Positions 44,655 to 54,051 of a stretch of 64,000 bases of DNA are shown here, one piece after another. This DNA comes from Burkholderiales bacterium RIFCSPLOWO2_12_FULL_65_40 (GTDB lineage: Bacteria; Pseudomonadota; Gammaproteobacteria; Burkholderiales; Burkholderiaceae_C). Numbering within the stretch: position 1 is the stretch's first letter; every line of letters begins with the position of its first letter. The notes under the pieces are model-generated. The model did not search any database, was not told where the DNA came from, and was given only the letters and a program-made list of their open reading frames with translations. The stretch covers positions 53,885 to 117,884 of the forward strand of contig MESL01000051.1 of assembly GCA_001770955.1 (NCBI GenBank), written 5' to 3'. Made by a program: the position numbers and the translations under genes.

Positions 44655-46685
44655 ATGAGTCAAACCCTCTCTGCTTCAACGCTTCTGGCCGTTCCATTGG
44701 CACCGCTGGCAGGCGCCGTGCTGGCCGGCATCTTTGGCACGACCTTCGGCGGCAACTGGATTGGTCGCCGCCTGAGCCACACACTCACCATTCTGGGTGT
44801 TCTGGTCGCATTCATCCTCTCGGCCATGACGCTCAAGAGCGTCGCGGTTGACGGCGCACGCTTCAACGAGACCATCTACACATGGATGGTTGTCGGTGGC
44901 CTGAAAATGGAAGTGGGCTTTCTGATCGACAGCCTGACCGCCATGATGATGTGCGTGGTGACCTTCGTGTCGCTGATGGTGCATATCTACACCATCGGCT
45001 ACATGGAAGAAGACGACGGCTACAACCGTTTCTTCGCCTACATCTCGCTGTTCACGTTCTCCATGCTCATGCTGGTCATGAGCAACAACCTGCTGCAGCT
45101 CTTCTTTGGCTGGGAAGCCGTGGGTCTCGTGTCCTACCTGCTGATCGGTTTCTGGTTCAACAAGCCCACGGCCATCTTTGCCAACATGAAGGCCTTTTTG
45201 GTCAACCGCGTGGGCGACTTCGGCTTCATTCTCGGCATTGGCCTGATTGCCGCCTACACCGGCACGCTGAACTATGGCGAGGTGTTCGCCAAGGCCGGTG
45301 AGCTGGGCAACATCGAATTCCCGTGGTACGTCATGGGGCAGGACATGATGCTCATCACTGTGATCTGCATCTGCCTGTTCATTGGCGCCATGGGCAAGTC
45401 GGCCCAATTCCCGCTGCACGTCTGGCTGCCCGACTCGATGGAAGGCCCGACGCCCATTTCCGCACTGATCCACGCGGCAACGATGGTTACGGCGGGCATC
45501 TTCATGGTGGCGCGCATGTCGCCGCTGTTCGAGCTGTCGGATGCTGCATTGAACTTCATTCTGGTCATCGGCGCGATCACGGCGTTGTTCATGGGTTTCC
45601 TCGGCATCATTCAGAACGACATCAAGCGCGTGGTGGCCTATTCGACGCTGTCGCAGCTGGGTTACATGACCGTGGCGCTGGGCGCATCGGCCTATTCGGT
45701 GGCGGTGTTCCATCTGATGACGCACGCATTCTTCAAGGCGCTGCTGTTCCTTGCGGCAGGCTCGGTGATCATCGGCATGCACCACAACCAGGATATTCGC
45801 TGGATGGGTGGTGTGCGCAAATACATGCCCATCACGTGGATCACGTCATTGCTGGGCTCCCTCGCCTTGATCGGCACGCCGCTGTTCTCGGGGTTCTACT
45901 CCAAGGACAGCATCATCGAGGCTGTGCATTTCAGCCAGTTGCCTGCAGCCGGTTTTGCCTACTTTGCTGTGCTGGCGGGGGTTTTCATCACCGCTTTCTA
46001 TTCGTTCCGCATGTACTTCCTGGTCTTCCATGGCAAGGAACGTTTCGACCAGAATCCGGATGCACACCACCATGATGACCACGGACACCATGGCGATCAC
46101 CATGAGCCGCATGAATCACCGTGGGTGGTGACGGTGCCCCTGGTGTTGCTGGCCATCCCCTCGGTGGTCATCGGGTTCATGACCATCCAGCCCATGCTGT
46201 TTGGTGACTTCTTCAAGGATGTGATCTTTGTCGATGCGGCACGGCATCCGGCCATGGCCAAGCTGGCTGAAATATTCCATGGCCCGGTGGGCATGGCGTT
46301 GCACGGCCTGCAAACTGCACCGTTCTGGCTGGCCCTGGCAGGGGTGGCTGCTTCGTACTACATGTACATGGTCAATCCGGCGTTGCCAGCCGCGATCAAG
46401 CGAACCTTCCAGCCGATTCACACCTTGCTGGAAAACAAGTACTACCTTGACTGGATCAACGAGAACATCATTGCGCGTGGTGCGCGTGCTTTGGGTGTCG
46501 GTTTGTGGAAGGGTGGGGATCAGGCCGTCATCGACGGAGCATTGGTCAATGGTTCCTGGAAGATCGTGGGCTGGGTAGCTGGACTGGTACGCCGGTTGCA
46601 GACGGGCTTCGTTTTCCACTACGCGCTGGTGATGATTCTGGGCATTTTTGTGCTCATGACGTATTTCGTCATGCTCAACAAGTAG
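44655..46685 (+). CDS. nuoL: NADH-quinone oxidoreductase subunit L
   Basis: A 676-residue antiporter-like proton pump subunit at the far end of the membrane arm. It has about 16 membrane helices plus the long lateral helix expected near the C-terminus. Conserved motifs are FFGWEAVGLVSYLLIGFW near residue 150 and LPDSMEGPTPISALIHAATM near residue 258. A His/Asp-rich hydrophilic loop lies near residues 471-490 (HHHDDHGHHGDHHEPH), longer than in E. coli. It lies 13 bases before nuoM. Confidence 0.96.
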   Translation: MSQTLSASTLLAVPLAPLAGAVLAGIFGTTFGGNWIGRRLSHTLTILGVLVAFILSAMTLKSVAVDGARFNETIYTWMVVGGLKMEVGFLIDSLTAMMMCVVTFVSLMVHIYTIGYMEEDDGYNRFFAYISLFTFSMLMLVMSNNLLQLFFGWEAVGLVSYLLIGFWFNKPTAIFANMKAFLVNRVGDFGFILGIGLIAAYTGTLNYGEVFAKAGELGNIEFPWYVMGQDMMLITVICICLFIGAMGKSAQFPLHVWLPDSMEGPTPISALIHAATMVTAGIFMVARMSPLFELSDAALNFILVIGAITALFMGFLGIIQNDIKRVVAYSTLSQLGYMTVALGASAYSVAVFHLMTHAFFKALLFLAAGSVIIGMHHNQDIRWMGGVRKYMPITWITSLLGSLALIGTPLFSGFYSKDSIIEAVHFSQLPAAGFAYFAVLAGVFITAFYSFRMYFLVFHGKERFDQNPDAHHHDDHGHHGDHHEPHESPWVVTVPLVLLAIPSVVIGFMTIQPMLFGDFFKDVIFVDAARHPAMAKLAEIFHGPVGMALHGLQTAPFWLALAGVAASYYMYMVNPALPAAIKRTFQPIHTLLENKYYLDWINENIIARGARALGVGLWKGGDQAVIDGALVNGSWKIVGWVAGLVRRLQTGFVFHYALVMILGIFVLMTYFVMLNK

Positions 46686-46698
46686 GAGAAGAACAAAA

Positions 46699-48174
46699 AT
46701 GGGTTTGTTGAGTCTTGCTATCTGGACGCCCATCGCGTTCGGTGTTCTGCTGCTGGCCTTTGGCAGTGACAAGCATGCTGGTGCCGTGCGCTGGCTTGCC
46801 CTGATCGGTGCGCTGGCGGGCTTCGCAGTGACCTTGCCGCTCTATGAGGGGTTCAAGCTGGGAACTGCGGCCATGCAGTTTGTCGAGAAGGCGCCCTGGA
46901 TCGAGGGTTTCAATATCTTCTACCACCTCGGGGTGGATGGCATTTCGTTCTGGTTTGTGCCGCTGACGGCATTCATCACGGTGATCGTGGTGATCGCTTC
47001 CTGGGAGTCGATCACCGAGCGCGTGAACCAGTACATGGGGGCCTTCCTGATCCTGTCGGGACTGATGATCGGTGTCTTCGCGGCACTCGATGGCATGTTG
47101 TTCTATGTGTTCTTCGAGGCCACGCTGATCCCGATGTATCTCATCATTGGTATCTGGGGCGGTCCGAACAAGATCTACGCAGCCTTCAAGTTCTTTCTCT
47201 ACACGCTGCTCGGTTCGCTGCTGATGCTGATCGCACTGATCTATCTGTACAACGTGTCGGGTGGCAGCTTTGACATCGCCACGTGGCACAAGCTGCCTCT
47301 CAGTGGCCGCACGCAGACACTGCTGTTCTTCGCCTTCTTTGCCGCCTTTGCCGTGAAGGTTCCCATGTGGCCGGTACATACCTGGTTGCCCGATGTGCAC
47401 GTCGAGGCGCCCACGGGCGGCTCTGCCGTGCTGGCGGCCATCATGCTCAAGCTTGGTGCCTATGGCTTCCTGCGTTTTTCGCTGCCCATCGCACCCGATG
47501 CATCGCGCGAATGGGCCTGGCTGATGATCGCCCTGTCGCTGATCGCCGTGATCTATGTGGGTCTGGTGGCCATGGTTCAGAAGGACATGAAGAAGCTCGT
47601 GGCCTATTCATCGGTGGCACACATGGGCTTCGTGACCCTGGGGTTCTTCATCTTCAACGACCTGGGTGTGTCCGGGGGCATTGTGCAGATGATCGCCCAC
47701 GGCTTTGTTTCGGCCGCCATGTTCCTGTCCATCGGCGTGCTGTACGACCGCGTGCACTCGCGTGAAATCTCCGCGTATGGTGGCGTGGTCAACACCATGC
47801 CCAACTTTGCGGCGTTTGCTCTGCTGTTCACCATGGCCAACTGCGGTCTTCCAGGAACCGCTGGTTTTGTGGGCGAATGGATGGTCATCCTGGGCGCCGT
47901 GAAGTCCAACTTCTGGGTCGGTCTTGCCGCTGCGACGGCACTCATCTGGGGTGCTGCCTACAGCCTGTGGATGTTCAAGCGCGTTTACTTGGGCGCGCCC
48001 GGCAATGCCCATGTGAAGGCCCTGCTGGACATCAACAGCCGTGAATTTTTCGTCATGGCCCTGCTGGCGATTGCTGTCCTCTATATGGGACTGTACCCAC
48101 GTCCGTTCACGGATGTGATGGATACCTCCGTGGCCGAACTGCTCAAGCACGTGGCCTTGTCCAAGCTGAACTGA
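46699..48174 (+). CDS. nuoM: NADH-quinone oxidoreductase subunit M
   Basis: A 491-residue antiporter-like subunit with about 14 helices. The conserved glutamate is in YVFFEATLIPMYLIIGIWGG near residue 136, and the central Lys/His helix HTWLPDVHVEAPTGGSAVLA is near residue 230. It pumps protons together with NuoL and NuoN. A purine-rich AGGAGAAG precedes the ATG. Confidence 0.97.
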   Translation: MGLLSLAIWTPIAFGVLLLAFGSDKHAGAVRWLALIGALAGFAVTLPLYEGFKLGTAAMQFVEKAPWIEGFNIFYHLGVDGISFWFVPLTAFITVIVVIASWESITERVNQYMGAFLILSGLMIGVFAALDGMLFYVFFEATLIPMYLIIGIWGGPNKIYAAFKFFLYTLLGSLLMLIALIYLYNVSGGSFDIATWHKLPLSGRTQTLLFFAFFAAFAVKVPMWPVHTWLPDVHVEAPTGGSAVLAAIMLKLGAYGFLRFSLPIAPDASREWAWLMIALSLIAVIYVGLVAMVQKDMKKLVAYSSVAHMGFVTLGFFIFNDLGVSGGIVQMIAHGFVSAAMFLSIGVLYDRVHSREISAYGGVVNTMPNFAAFALLFTMANCGLPGTAGFVGEWMVILGAVKSNFWVGLAAATALIWGAAYSLWMFKRVYLGAPGNAHVKALLDINSREFFVMALLAIAVLYMGLYPRPFTDVMDTSVAELLKHVALSKLN

Positions 48175-48198
48175 CCAGACTGAACTGAGAGACCCGAG

Positions 48199-49692
48199 AT
48201 GATTGACAACATCAGTTGGCTTGCGATTTACCCGGAGATCGTTCTTCTGGTCATGGCCTGCGTGATTGCGCTGGTGGACCTGGGCGTCTCCAGCCCGCGG
48301 CGCACCGCAACCTATGCGCTCACCATGCTCACGCTCGCGGTTGTTGCCGTGTTGCAGGGCGTGTATGCCAGCAGTGGTAACACCTTCTATGGTTTTGGTA
48401 ATATGGTTGTCAGCGACGCCATGGGCAACTGGCTCAAGTGCTTTGCCACCGTGGCCATAATGGTGACGCTGGTGTACGGCCGCCCGTATGCAGCCGACCG
48501 CGGCATGCTGCGTGGTGGCGAGTTGTTCACGCTGGGCATGCTGTCCTTGCTGGGCATGTTCATCATGATCGGTGGTAACAACTTCCTGGTGATCTATCTC
48601 GGCCTGGAACTGCTCACGCTGTCAAGTTATGCCCTGGTGGCTTTGCGCCGGGACCATGTCACTGCGACGGAAGCGGCCATGAAGTACTTCGTGCTGGGTG
48701 CCATGGCCAGTGGTTTTCTGCTGTATGGCATGTCCATGCTGTACGGCGCCACGGGCTCCCTGGACATTGGTGAAGTCTTCAAGGCCATCAATTCCGGCCA
48801 GATCCGTCACCAGGTTCTGGTCTTTGGCCTGGTGTTCGTTGTCGCTGGCCTGGCCTTCAAACTGGGTGCCGTTCCATTCCACATGTGGGTGCCAGACGTC
48901 TACCACGGTGCACCGACGGCCGTGACGCTGATGATCGGTGGCGCCCCCAAGCTGGCAGCATTTGCGATCGTCATGCGTTTGCTGGTGGATGGCATGTTGC
49001 CCCTGGCCATTGACTGGCAGCAGATGCTGGCCGTTCTTGCGATAGGCTCGCTGCTGGTGGGCAATCTGGCCGCCATTGCGCAGACCAACCTCAAGCGCAT
49101 GCTGGCGTATTCGACGATTTCCCAGATGGGTTTCGTCCTGCTGGGCCTGATGTCGGGCGTGGTTCATGGCCATGTGGATGCCTCGACTGTCGAAGCCGCC
49201 TACAGCGCCTCGATGTTTTATGTGGTGACTTATGTGCTGACCACCCTGGCGGCCTTCGGTGTGATCCTGCTGCTGGCACGTGAGGGATTTGAGAGCGAAG
49301 AAATCGCCGACATGGCCGGTCTGAATCAGCGTAGTCCGCTGTATGCGGGTGTGCTGGCTGTGTGTCTGTTCTCTATGGCCGGCATTCCACCCATGGTGGG
49401 TTTCTATGCCAAGCTGTCGGTGCTTCAGGCGCTGCTGGCGTCGGGCCAGACTGCCTATATCGCCATGGCGGTGTTTGCTGTGATCATGTCGTTGATTGGT
49501 GCGTTCTACTATCTCCGCGTGGTCAAGGTCATGTATTTTGATGCGCCATTGACCGCGACATCGGTGTCTGCACCCCTTGATGTGCGCGTTGTCCTGACGC
49601 TCAACGGGGCCCTGCTGCTGGTCCTGGGCTTGTTGCCCGGCGGGCTGATGGCTCTGTGTGCCGATGCAATCATGCGGTCGCTGGCCTCCTGA
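48199..49692 (+). CDS. nuoN: NADH-quinone oxidoreductase subunit N
   Basis: A 497-residue antiporter-like subunit with about 14 helices, the last of the nuo set. Key motifs are [18 protein letters not shown] near residue 132 and [20 protein letters not shown] near residue 230. It lies 24 bases after nuoM and 21 bases before the DUF2818 gene. Confidence 0.97.
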   Translation: MIDNISWLAIYPEIVLLVMACVIALVDLGVSSPRRTATYALTMLTLAVVAVLQGVYASSGNTFYGFGNMVVSDAMGNWLKCFATVAIMVTLVYGRPYAADRGMLRGGELFTLGMLSLLGMFIMIGGNNFLVIYLGLELLTLSSYALVALRRDHVTATEAAMKYFVLGAMASGFLLYGMSMLYGATGSLDIGEVFKAINSGQIRHQVLVFGLVFVVAGLAFKLGAVPFHMWVPDVYHGAPTAVTLMIGGAPKLAAFAIVMRLLVDGMLPLAIDWQQMLAVLAIGSLLVGNLAAIAQTNLKRMLAYSTISQMGFVLLGLMSGVVHGHVDASTVEAAYSASMFYVVTYVLTTLAAFGVILLLAREGFESEEIADMAGLNQRSPLYAGVLAVCLFSMAGIPPMVGFYAKLSVLQALLASGQTAYIAMAVFAVIMSLIGAFYYLRVVKVMYFDAPLTATSVSAPLDVRVVLTLNGALLLVLGLLPGGLMALCADAIMRSLAS

Positions 49693-49713
49693 GTCACCAT
49701 CGCTCTATCTATC

Positions 49714-50019
49714 GTGACGCAATCCGGTTTTATCTGGCTCGTGATCCTGACGGCGTGTGTCGCAGCCAATCTGCCTTTCATCAATCAGCGGATTCTGGCT
49801 GTCGGCCCGGCCTTGGCACCCCACAAGAAACTGCTCGTGCGTCTGGCAGAACTGGTCGTGCTGTACTTTCTGGTGGGCGCTCTGGCGTGGGTGCTGGAGC
49901 AGCGCGTCGGCCAGAGAGCGCCTCAGGGGTGGGAGTTTTATGCCATCACGGGCACCCTGTTCATTACCCTGGCGTTTCCCGGGTTTGTGTACCGGTATCT
50001 GGTACGCCGCCGCCGCTGA
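49714..50019 (+). CDS. DUF2818 family membrane protein
   Basis: A 101-residue protein beginning at GTG 49714, the only reasonable start. Three hydrophobic segments are seen (about residues 5-25, 42-63 and 75-93), and the C-terminus is basic (YLVRRRR). The family (DUF2818) is found mostly next to nuoN in betaproteobacteria. A role in complex I assembly or stability is suggested only by that linkage. Confidence 0.8.
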   Translation: MTQSGFIWLVILTACVAANLPFINQRILAVGPALAPHKKLLVRLAELVVLYFLVGALAWVLEQRVGQRAPQGWEFYAITGTLFITLAFPGFVYRYLVRRRR

Positions 50020-50055
50020 TTCTTTGCTTCACGGTGTGAGCTTCGCTATTCAGCC

Positions 50056-50529
50056 ATGAAGGTGCTTGACCTGCGTTGTCCGCAAGATCATGCCTTTGAA
50101 GGCTGGTTTGCCAGCGAGCAGGATTATCTGGATCAGCACCAACGTGGGCTGCTTCAATGCCCGCTGTGCGGGGCCAGCGACGTGCGCAAAATGCTCAGTG
50201 CTCCCCGTATCAATCTCGGGGCGCGCGTGAATGACGGCTCCTCGTCGACCCCCACGCTGCCATCCACCATTTCTGACGCCTGCCCGAATCCGGACACTGC
50301 CAATGTCGCACAGGTGCAGGCAGCCTGGTTGCAGGCTGCCCGCAAGATGCTGGCGCAGGCCGAGGATGTCGGAGGCCAGTTCGCGGACGAAGCGCGGCGC
50401 ATCCATCGGGGTGAAGCGCCCGAACGCACCATCAAGGGCAACGCCAGTGCCGCCGATGCCGTACAGCTCCTTGAAGAGGGCATTGCGGTGCTTCCGCTAC
50501 CTGCTGTTTCGACGGAAACTCTGCACTGA
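50056..50529 (+). CDS. DUF1178 family protein with zinc-ribbon-like N-terminus
   Basis: A 157-residue cytoplasmic protein. The start MKVLDLRCPQDHAFEGWFAS and the following LLQCPLCGASDVRKMLSAPR contain Cys8, Cys36 and Cys39, which resemble a small zinc ribbon. The C-terminal part (DEARRIHRGEAPERTIKGNA) is the conserved signature of DUF1178. The function is unknown. Its stop codon is the first part of the inverted-repeat element that follows. Confidence 0.8.
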   Translation: MKVLDLRCPQDHAFEGWFASEQDYLDQHQRGLLQCPLCGASDVRKMLSAPRINLGARVNDGSSSTPTLPSTISDACPNPDTANVAQVQAAWLQAARKMLAQAEDVGGQFADEARRIHRGEAPERTIKGNASAADAVQLLEEGIAVLPLPAVSTETLH

Positions 50530-50691
50530 GAAGGTGTGAACGAACCCGCCATGCGCGCTCATCCCTCCAAAACACGCCTGCTCGTCGTTACAAATGCTCG
50601 CCATAGCCCGAGCTATGGCTGTGCTTTGCGCCTAGATTAGCCGCGTTTTCGCGGTCTGCTCGGGCACGCCGGATTCATTCACACCTTCTGA
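50527..50691. repeat. REP/BIME-like inverted element, two units
   Basis: This 165-base element ends in inverted repeats: TGAGAAGGTGTGAACGAACC at the left and the complement of GGATTCATTCACACCTTCTGA at the right. A perfect central palindrome GCCATAGC-CCGA-GCTATGGC lies at 50600-50619, and an inner hairpin CCGCG-TTTT-CGCGG lies in the right arm. The right arm matches 17000-17077 at 73 of 78 bases. The whole could fold as one long imperfect hairpin. No coding frame or target duplication is seen. Confidence 0.7.
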
Positions 50692-50731
50692 GCGCCGCTC
50701 CACTGCCTGCACAGGCCGGGAGGGCAGGCCC

Positions 50732-52549
50732 TCACACCGCAAATTGCAGTGCCGCCAGGCGCGCATAAACCCCGTTGTGTGCCAGCAGCTCTGCATGGCG
50801 CCCCTGCTCCACGATGCGGCCGTGCTCCATGACCACGATGCGGTCGGCGTTTTGCACAGTGGCCAGGCGATGGGCAATCACCAGCGTCGTGCGTTGCCCT
50901 GCATGGCTGTGCATGGCGGAATCCAGGGCGGCCTGAACCATGCGTTCGCTTTCAGCGTCGAGGGCGCTGGTGGCTTCGTCCAGCAGCAGTAAACGTGGGT
51001 TTTTCAGGATGGCGCGCGCGATGGCGATGCGCTGGCGTTGCCCGCCCGACAGGCGCACGCCGCGTTCGCCCAGGAAGGTTGCATAGCCTTCGGGAAGGGC
51101 CTGCAGGAAGTCGTGGGCGAAGGCATCACGTGCTGCGGCGAACACTTCGGTATCGGTGGCATCGGGACGTCCATAGCGGATATTCTCCAGGGCGCTGGCC
51201 GAGAAGATCACGGCGTCCTGCGGAACCGTGCCGATCCTTCCGCGCAGATCGTCCAGCGCCAGGCGGCGGATGTCCATTCCCTCCACGCAGATGCGACCGG
51301 GTGACGGGGAATCAGGGGCGTCGGGATCGATGTCATAGAAGCGCTGCAGCAGCTGAAACACCGTGGTCTTGCCTGCGCCACTGGCACCCACCAGTGCCAC
51401 GGTTTCACCAGGTTGCAGTTCGAGGCAGAAACCCTGAAGTGCTGCCTGGGTCGGACGCGAGGGGTAATGAAAATTCACGTTCTCGAATCGAACACTCAGC
51501 CCTCGGTCGGTGGAGGGCAGAAGAGCGGGTTGGGCGGGTGAAGCCACGGGGGACTGGCTTGCCAGCAGTTCCATCAGCCGCTCGGTGGCGCCTGCCGCGC
51601 GCAGCAGATCGCCATACACTTCACCCAGCACCGCCACGGCGCCGGCAAAAATGGCCACATACAGCGCCGCCTGGCCCAGCTGTCCTGCACTGAGTTTGCC
51701 GTTCATCACCGCCTGCGTGCCCTGGTACAGCCCCCACAGCACCAGTGCCGCATTCGCGATGATGATGAAGGCCACCAGCATCGAGCGTGCACGCGAGCGC
51801 CGCACGGCGGTCTGAAATGCTTCGTCGGTCGACCGGTCAAATCGCGCGGCCTCGCGCTGTTCGGCCGTGTAGCTTTGCACTACCGGAATGGCATTCAGCA
51901 CTTCGGCAGCGATCGCGCTGGAGTCGGCGACACGGTCCTGGCTGGCGCGCGACAGCCGCCGCACGCGCCTTCCGAACCAGGTGGCTGGCAGCACCACCAG
52001 CAGAACCACCATCAGCACCAGTGTCATCACATAGGGGTGCGTCCACGCCAGCACCACCAGGGCACCCAGTCCCATCACAGCGTTGCGCAAGCCCATGCTC
52101 AGCGATGAGCCCACCACCGTTTGCACCAGCGTGGTGTCGGTGGTCAGGCGGCTGAGCACCTCGCCCGTCTGTGTGCTTTCGAAAAAGGCCGGGCTCTGGC
52201 GCAGTACATGGGAATAGACCGCGTTGCGCAGGTCTGCCGTGATGCGCTCGCCCAGCCAGCTCACCATGTAAAAGCGCGCCGCGCTGAAAACGCCCAGCGC
52301 CACCGCCACGCCAAACAGCGCGAAGAAATGCCCACGCAGCGCCAGCATCTGGGCGCCCCGGTCAGATTGCACCAGGCCACCGTCGATCAGGCTGCGCAGC
52401 GCCACCGGAAACAGCAGCGTGGCACCGGCCGCAAGCACCAGAAACACCATCGCCAGAGCGATGCGCGCGCGGTACGGGCGCAAGAAAGGCAGCAAGCCGG
52501 AAAGCGAGCGGGGGGCGCCCTGTGGCGGGCCGTGCGTGTGATCTGACAT
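50732..52549 (-). CDS. ABC exporter, fused permease-ATPase (MsbA/LmrA type)
   Basis: A 605-residue half-transporter. The N-terminal 330 residues contain six membrane helices, starting near residue 27 (RARIALAMVFLVLAAGATLL). The ATPase domain has Walker A GASGAGKTT near residue 386, the signature LSGGQRQRIAIARAIL near residue 499 and Walker B LLLLDEATSALD near residue 521. It should work as a homodimer. The fold class includes lipid A flippases and drug exporters; the substrate is not evident. It stands alone on its strand. Confidence 0.88.
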   Translation of the reverse strand: MSDHTHGPPQGAPRSLSGLLPFLRPYRARIALAMVFLVLAAGATLLFPVALRSLIDGGLVQSDRGAQMLALRGHFFALFGVAVALGVFSAARFYMVSWLGERITADLRNAVYSHVLRQSPAFFESTQTGEVLSRLTTDTTLVQTVVGSSLSMGLRNAVMGLGALVVLAWTHPYVMTLVLMVVLLVVLPATWFGRRVRRLSRASQDRVADSSAIAAEVLNAIPVVQSYTAEQREAARFDRSTDEAFQTAVRRSRARSMLVAFIIIANAALVLWGLYQGTQAVMNGKLSAGQLGQAALYVAIFAGAVAVLGEVYGDLLRAAGATERLMELLASQSPVASPAQPALLPSTDRGLSVRFENVNFHYPSRPTQAALQGFCLELQPGETVALVGASGAGKTTVFQLLQRFYDIDPDAPDSPSPGRICVEGMDIRRLALDDLRGRIGTVPQDAVIFSASALENIRYGRPDATDTEVFAAARDAFAHDFLQALPEGYATFLGERGVRLSGGQRQRIAIARAILKNPRLLLLDEATSALDAESERMVQAALDSAMHSHAGQRTTLVIAHRLATVQNADRIVVMEHGRIVEQGRHAELLAHNGVYARLAALQFAV

Positions 52550-52690
52550 TCCGGGAGTGTAGGGGGCAGATGGGCGGACTGGTGCGGGTATGTCCAGGCA
52601 TGGCGGCTACGAACGGATACCGTGTTTTATGCGCTGGGCTGACACAAATAGATAACTGCCCCCGGAACGGAGCCGGTGAATTTGGTTGTT

Positions 52691-52711
52691 AGCCTGTCTT
52701 GAAGACTGGCT
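52691..52711. promoter_or_regulatory. Palindrome upstream of binding-protein gene, operator candidate
   Basis: AGCC-T-GTCTT-G-AAGAC-T-GGCT is an almost perfect inverted repeat (nine of ten pairs). It lies 110-130 bases before the start of the substrate-binding protein gene, in a 271-base gap. It could bind a dimeric regulator or form a leader hairpin. No regulator gene is adjacent. Confidence 0.4.
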
Positions 52712-52820
52712 TCTGAATTCGTGTATTTACCCGCTGGATGGGCCTCTGTATTATGAGTTTGCCGCCTTGGATAGACATGGGCGGCGGGTTCATCAACACA
52801 AATTACATATGAGACAAGTC

Positions 52821-54041
52821 ATGAAAAAAATTGGCACCTTGAAGTCGATGGCATTTTTTTGCGGTGGCAGCCTGCTGTTATCGACCGCATGGGCGCAGCA
52901 AATTTCCGGAGAAGTGGTTCGTATCGGCGTGCTGAGTGATATGTCGGGGTTGTACGCGGACACAGCCGGCAAGGGGTCGCTGGAAGCTGCGCGCATGGCC
53001 GTCGAGGATTTTGGTGGCTCGGTGCTGGGCAAGAAAATCGAGCTGGTTTCGGCCGACCACCAGAACAAGGCAGACATCGGCGCAACGGCTGCCCGCACCT
53101 GGATGGATCGTGAGGGTGTGGATCTGATCATCGACATGAACAACACGGCCGTGGCCATTGCTGTGAACAACCTGGCCCGGGAGCGCAACAAGCTGGTGAT
53201 CAATACCGGCGGCGCCTCCGACATCCTGACCAACGAGCACTGCGCGCCCACTGCCATCCACTACACGTACGACAGCTATGCCTTGGCCAGCGGTGCGGTG
53301 CAGGGAGTCATGGCGCAAGGCAAGAAAGACTGGTACATCGTTTCCGTCGACTATGCCTTTGGCAAGGCCATGGCCGCCAACGTTACCAGCTTTGTAAATG
53401 AAGGTGGCGGTAAGGTCGTGGGCGGAACCGCCCATCCGCTCAATGCAAGCGACTTCTCTTCTTTCCTGTTGCAGGCCCAGAGTTCCAAGGCCTCCGTGAT
53501 CGCACTGGCAAATGCCACCAGCGATACGGTCAACTCCATCAAGGCGGCGCAACAATTCGGCATTACCAAGACGCAGACCATCGTGCCGCAACTTATGTTC
53601 ATCAACGATGTGCACTCTCTTGGTCTGAAAACCGGGCAGGGCATGACTCTGGCCACCGGATTCTATTGGGACCGCACCCCCGAGACCCGGGCATGGTCGC
53701 GGCGCTACTTCGAGCGCATGAAAAAAATGCCTTCGATGATCCAGGCCGGGGCCTATTCTGCCGTGAGCAACTACCTCACGGCCATCAAGACTGTGGGTTC
53801 AGACGATGGCGCGACCGTAGCGGCCCAGCTCAAAAAGATGAAAATTGAGGACTTTTTCTCCCAGAACGGCAGGGTCCGCGAGGACGGCCGCATGGTGCAC
53901 GACATGTACCTCGTGCAGATCAAAAAGCCCGAAGAATCTCAGTATCCCTGGGACTACTACAAAGTGTTGAACACCATTCCAGGCGACAAGGCGTTTAAGC
54001 CCCTGTCGAAAAGCACTTGCCCGCTGGTGAAAAAAATCTGA
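52821..54041 (+). CDS. ABC transporter substrate-binding protein, branched-chain amino acid type
   Basis: A 406-residue periplasmic binding protein of the LivJ class (type I fold). The ATG at 52821 (MKKIGTLKSMAFFCGGSLLL) gives a clean signal peptide cut after STAWA; an in-frame ATG at 52809 is an alternative. The mature part begins QQISGEVVRIGVLSDMSGLY. Residues DFGGSVLGKKIELVSADHQN and HPLNASDFSSFLLQAQSSKA are closely shared with the second binding protein at 58448. It is followed by two dehydrogenase genes. The ligand is unknown. Confidence 0.88.
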   Translation: MKKIGTLKSMAFFCGGSLLLSTAWAQQISGEVVRIGVLSDMSGLYADTAGKGSLEAARMAVEDFGGSVLGKKIELVSADHQNKADIGATAARTWMDREGVDLIIDMNNTAVAIAVNNLARERNKLVINTGGASDILTNEHCAPTAIHYTYDSYALASGAVQGVMAQGKKDWYIVSVDYAFGKAMAANVTSFVNEGGGKVVGGTAHPLNASDFSSFLLQAQSSKASVIALANATSDTVNSIKAAQQFGITKTQTIVPQLMFINDVHSLGLKTGQGMTLATGFYWDRTPETRAWSRRYFERMKKMPSMIQAGAYSAVSNYLTAIKTVGSDDGATVAAQLKKMKIEDFFSQNGRVREDGRMVHDMYLVQIKKPEESQYPWDYYKVLNTIPGDKAFKPLSKSTCPLVKKI

Positions 54042-54051
54042 GGAAGCCGGC

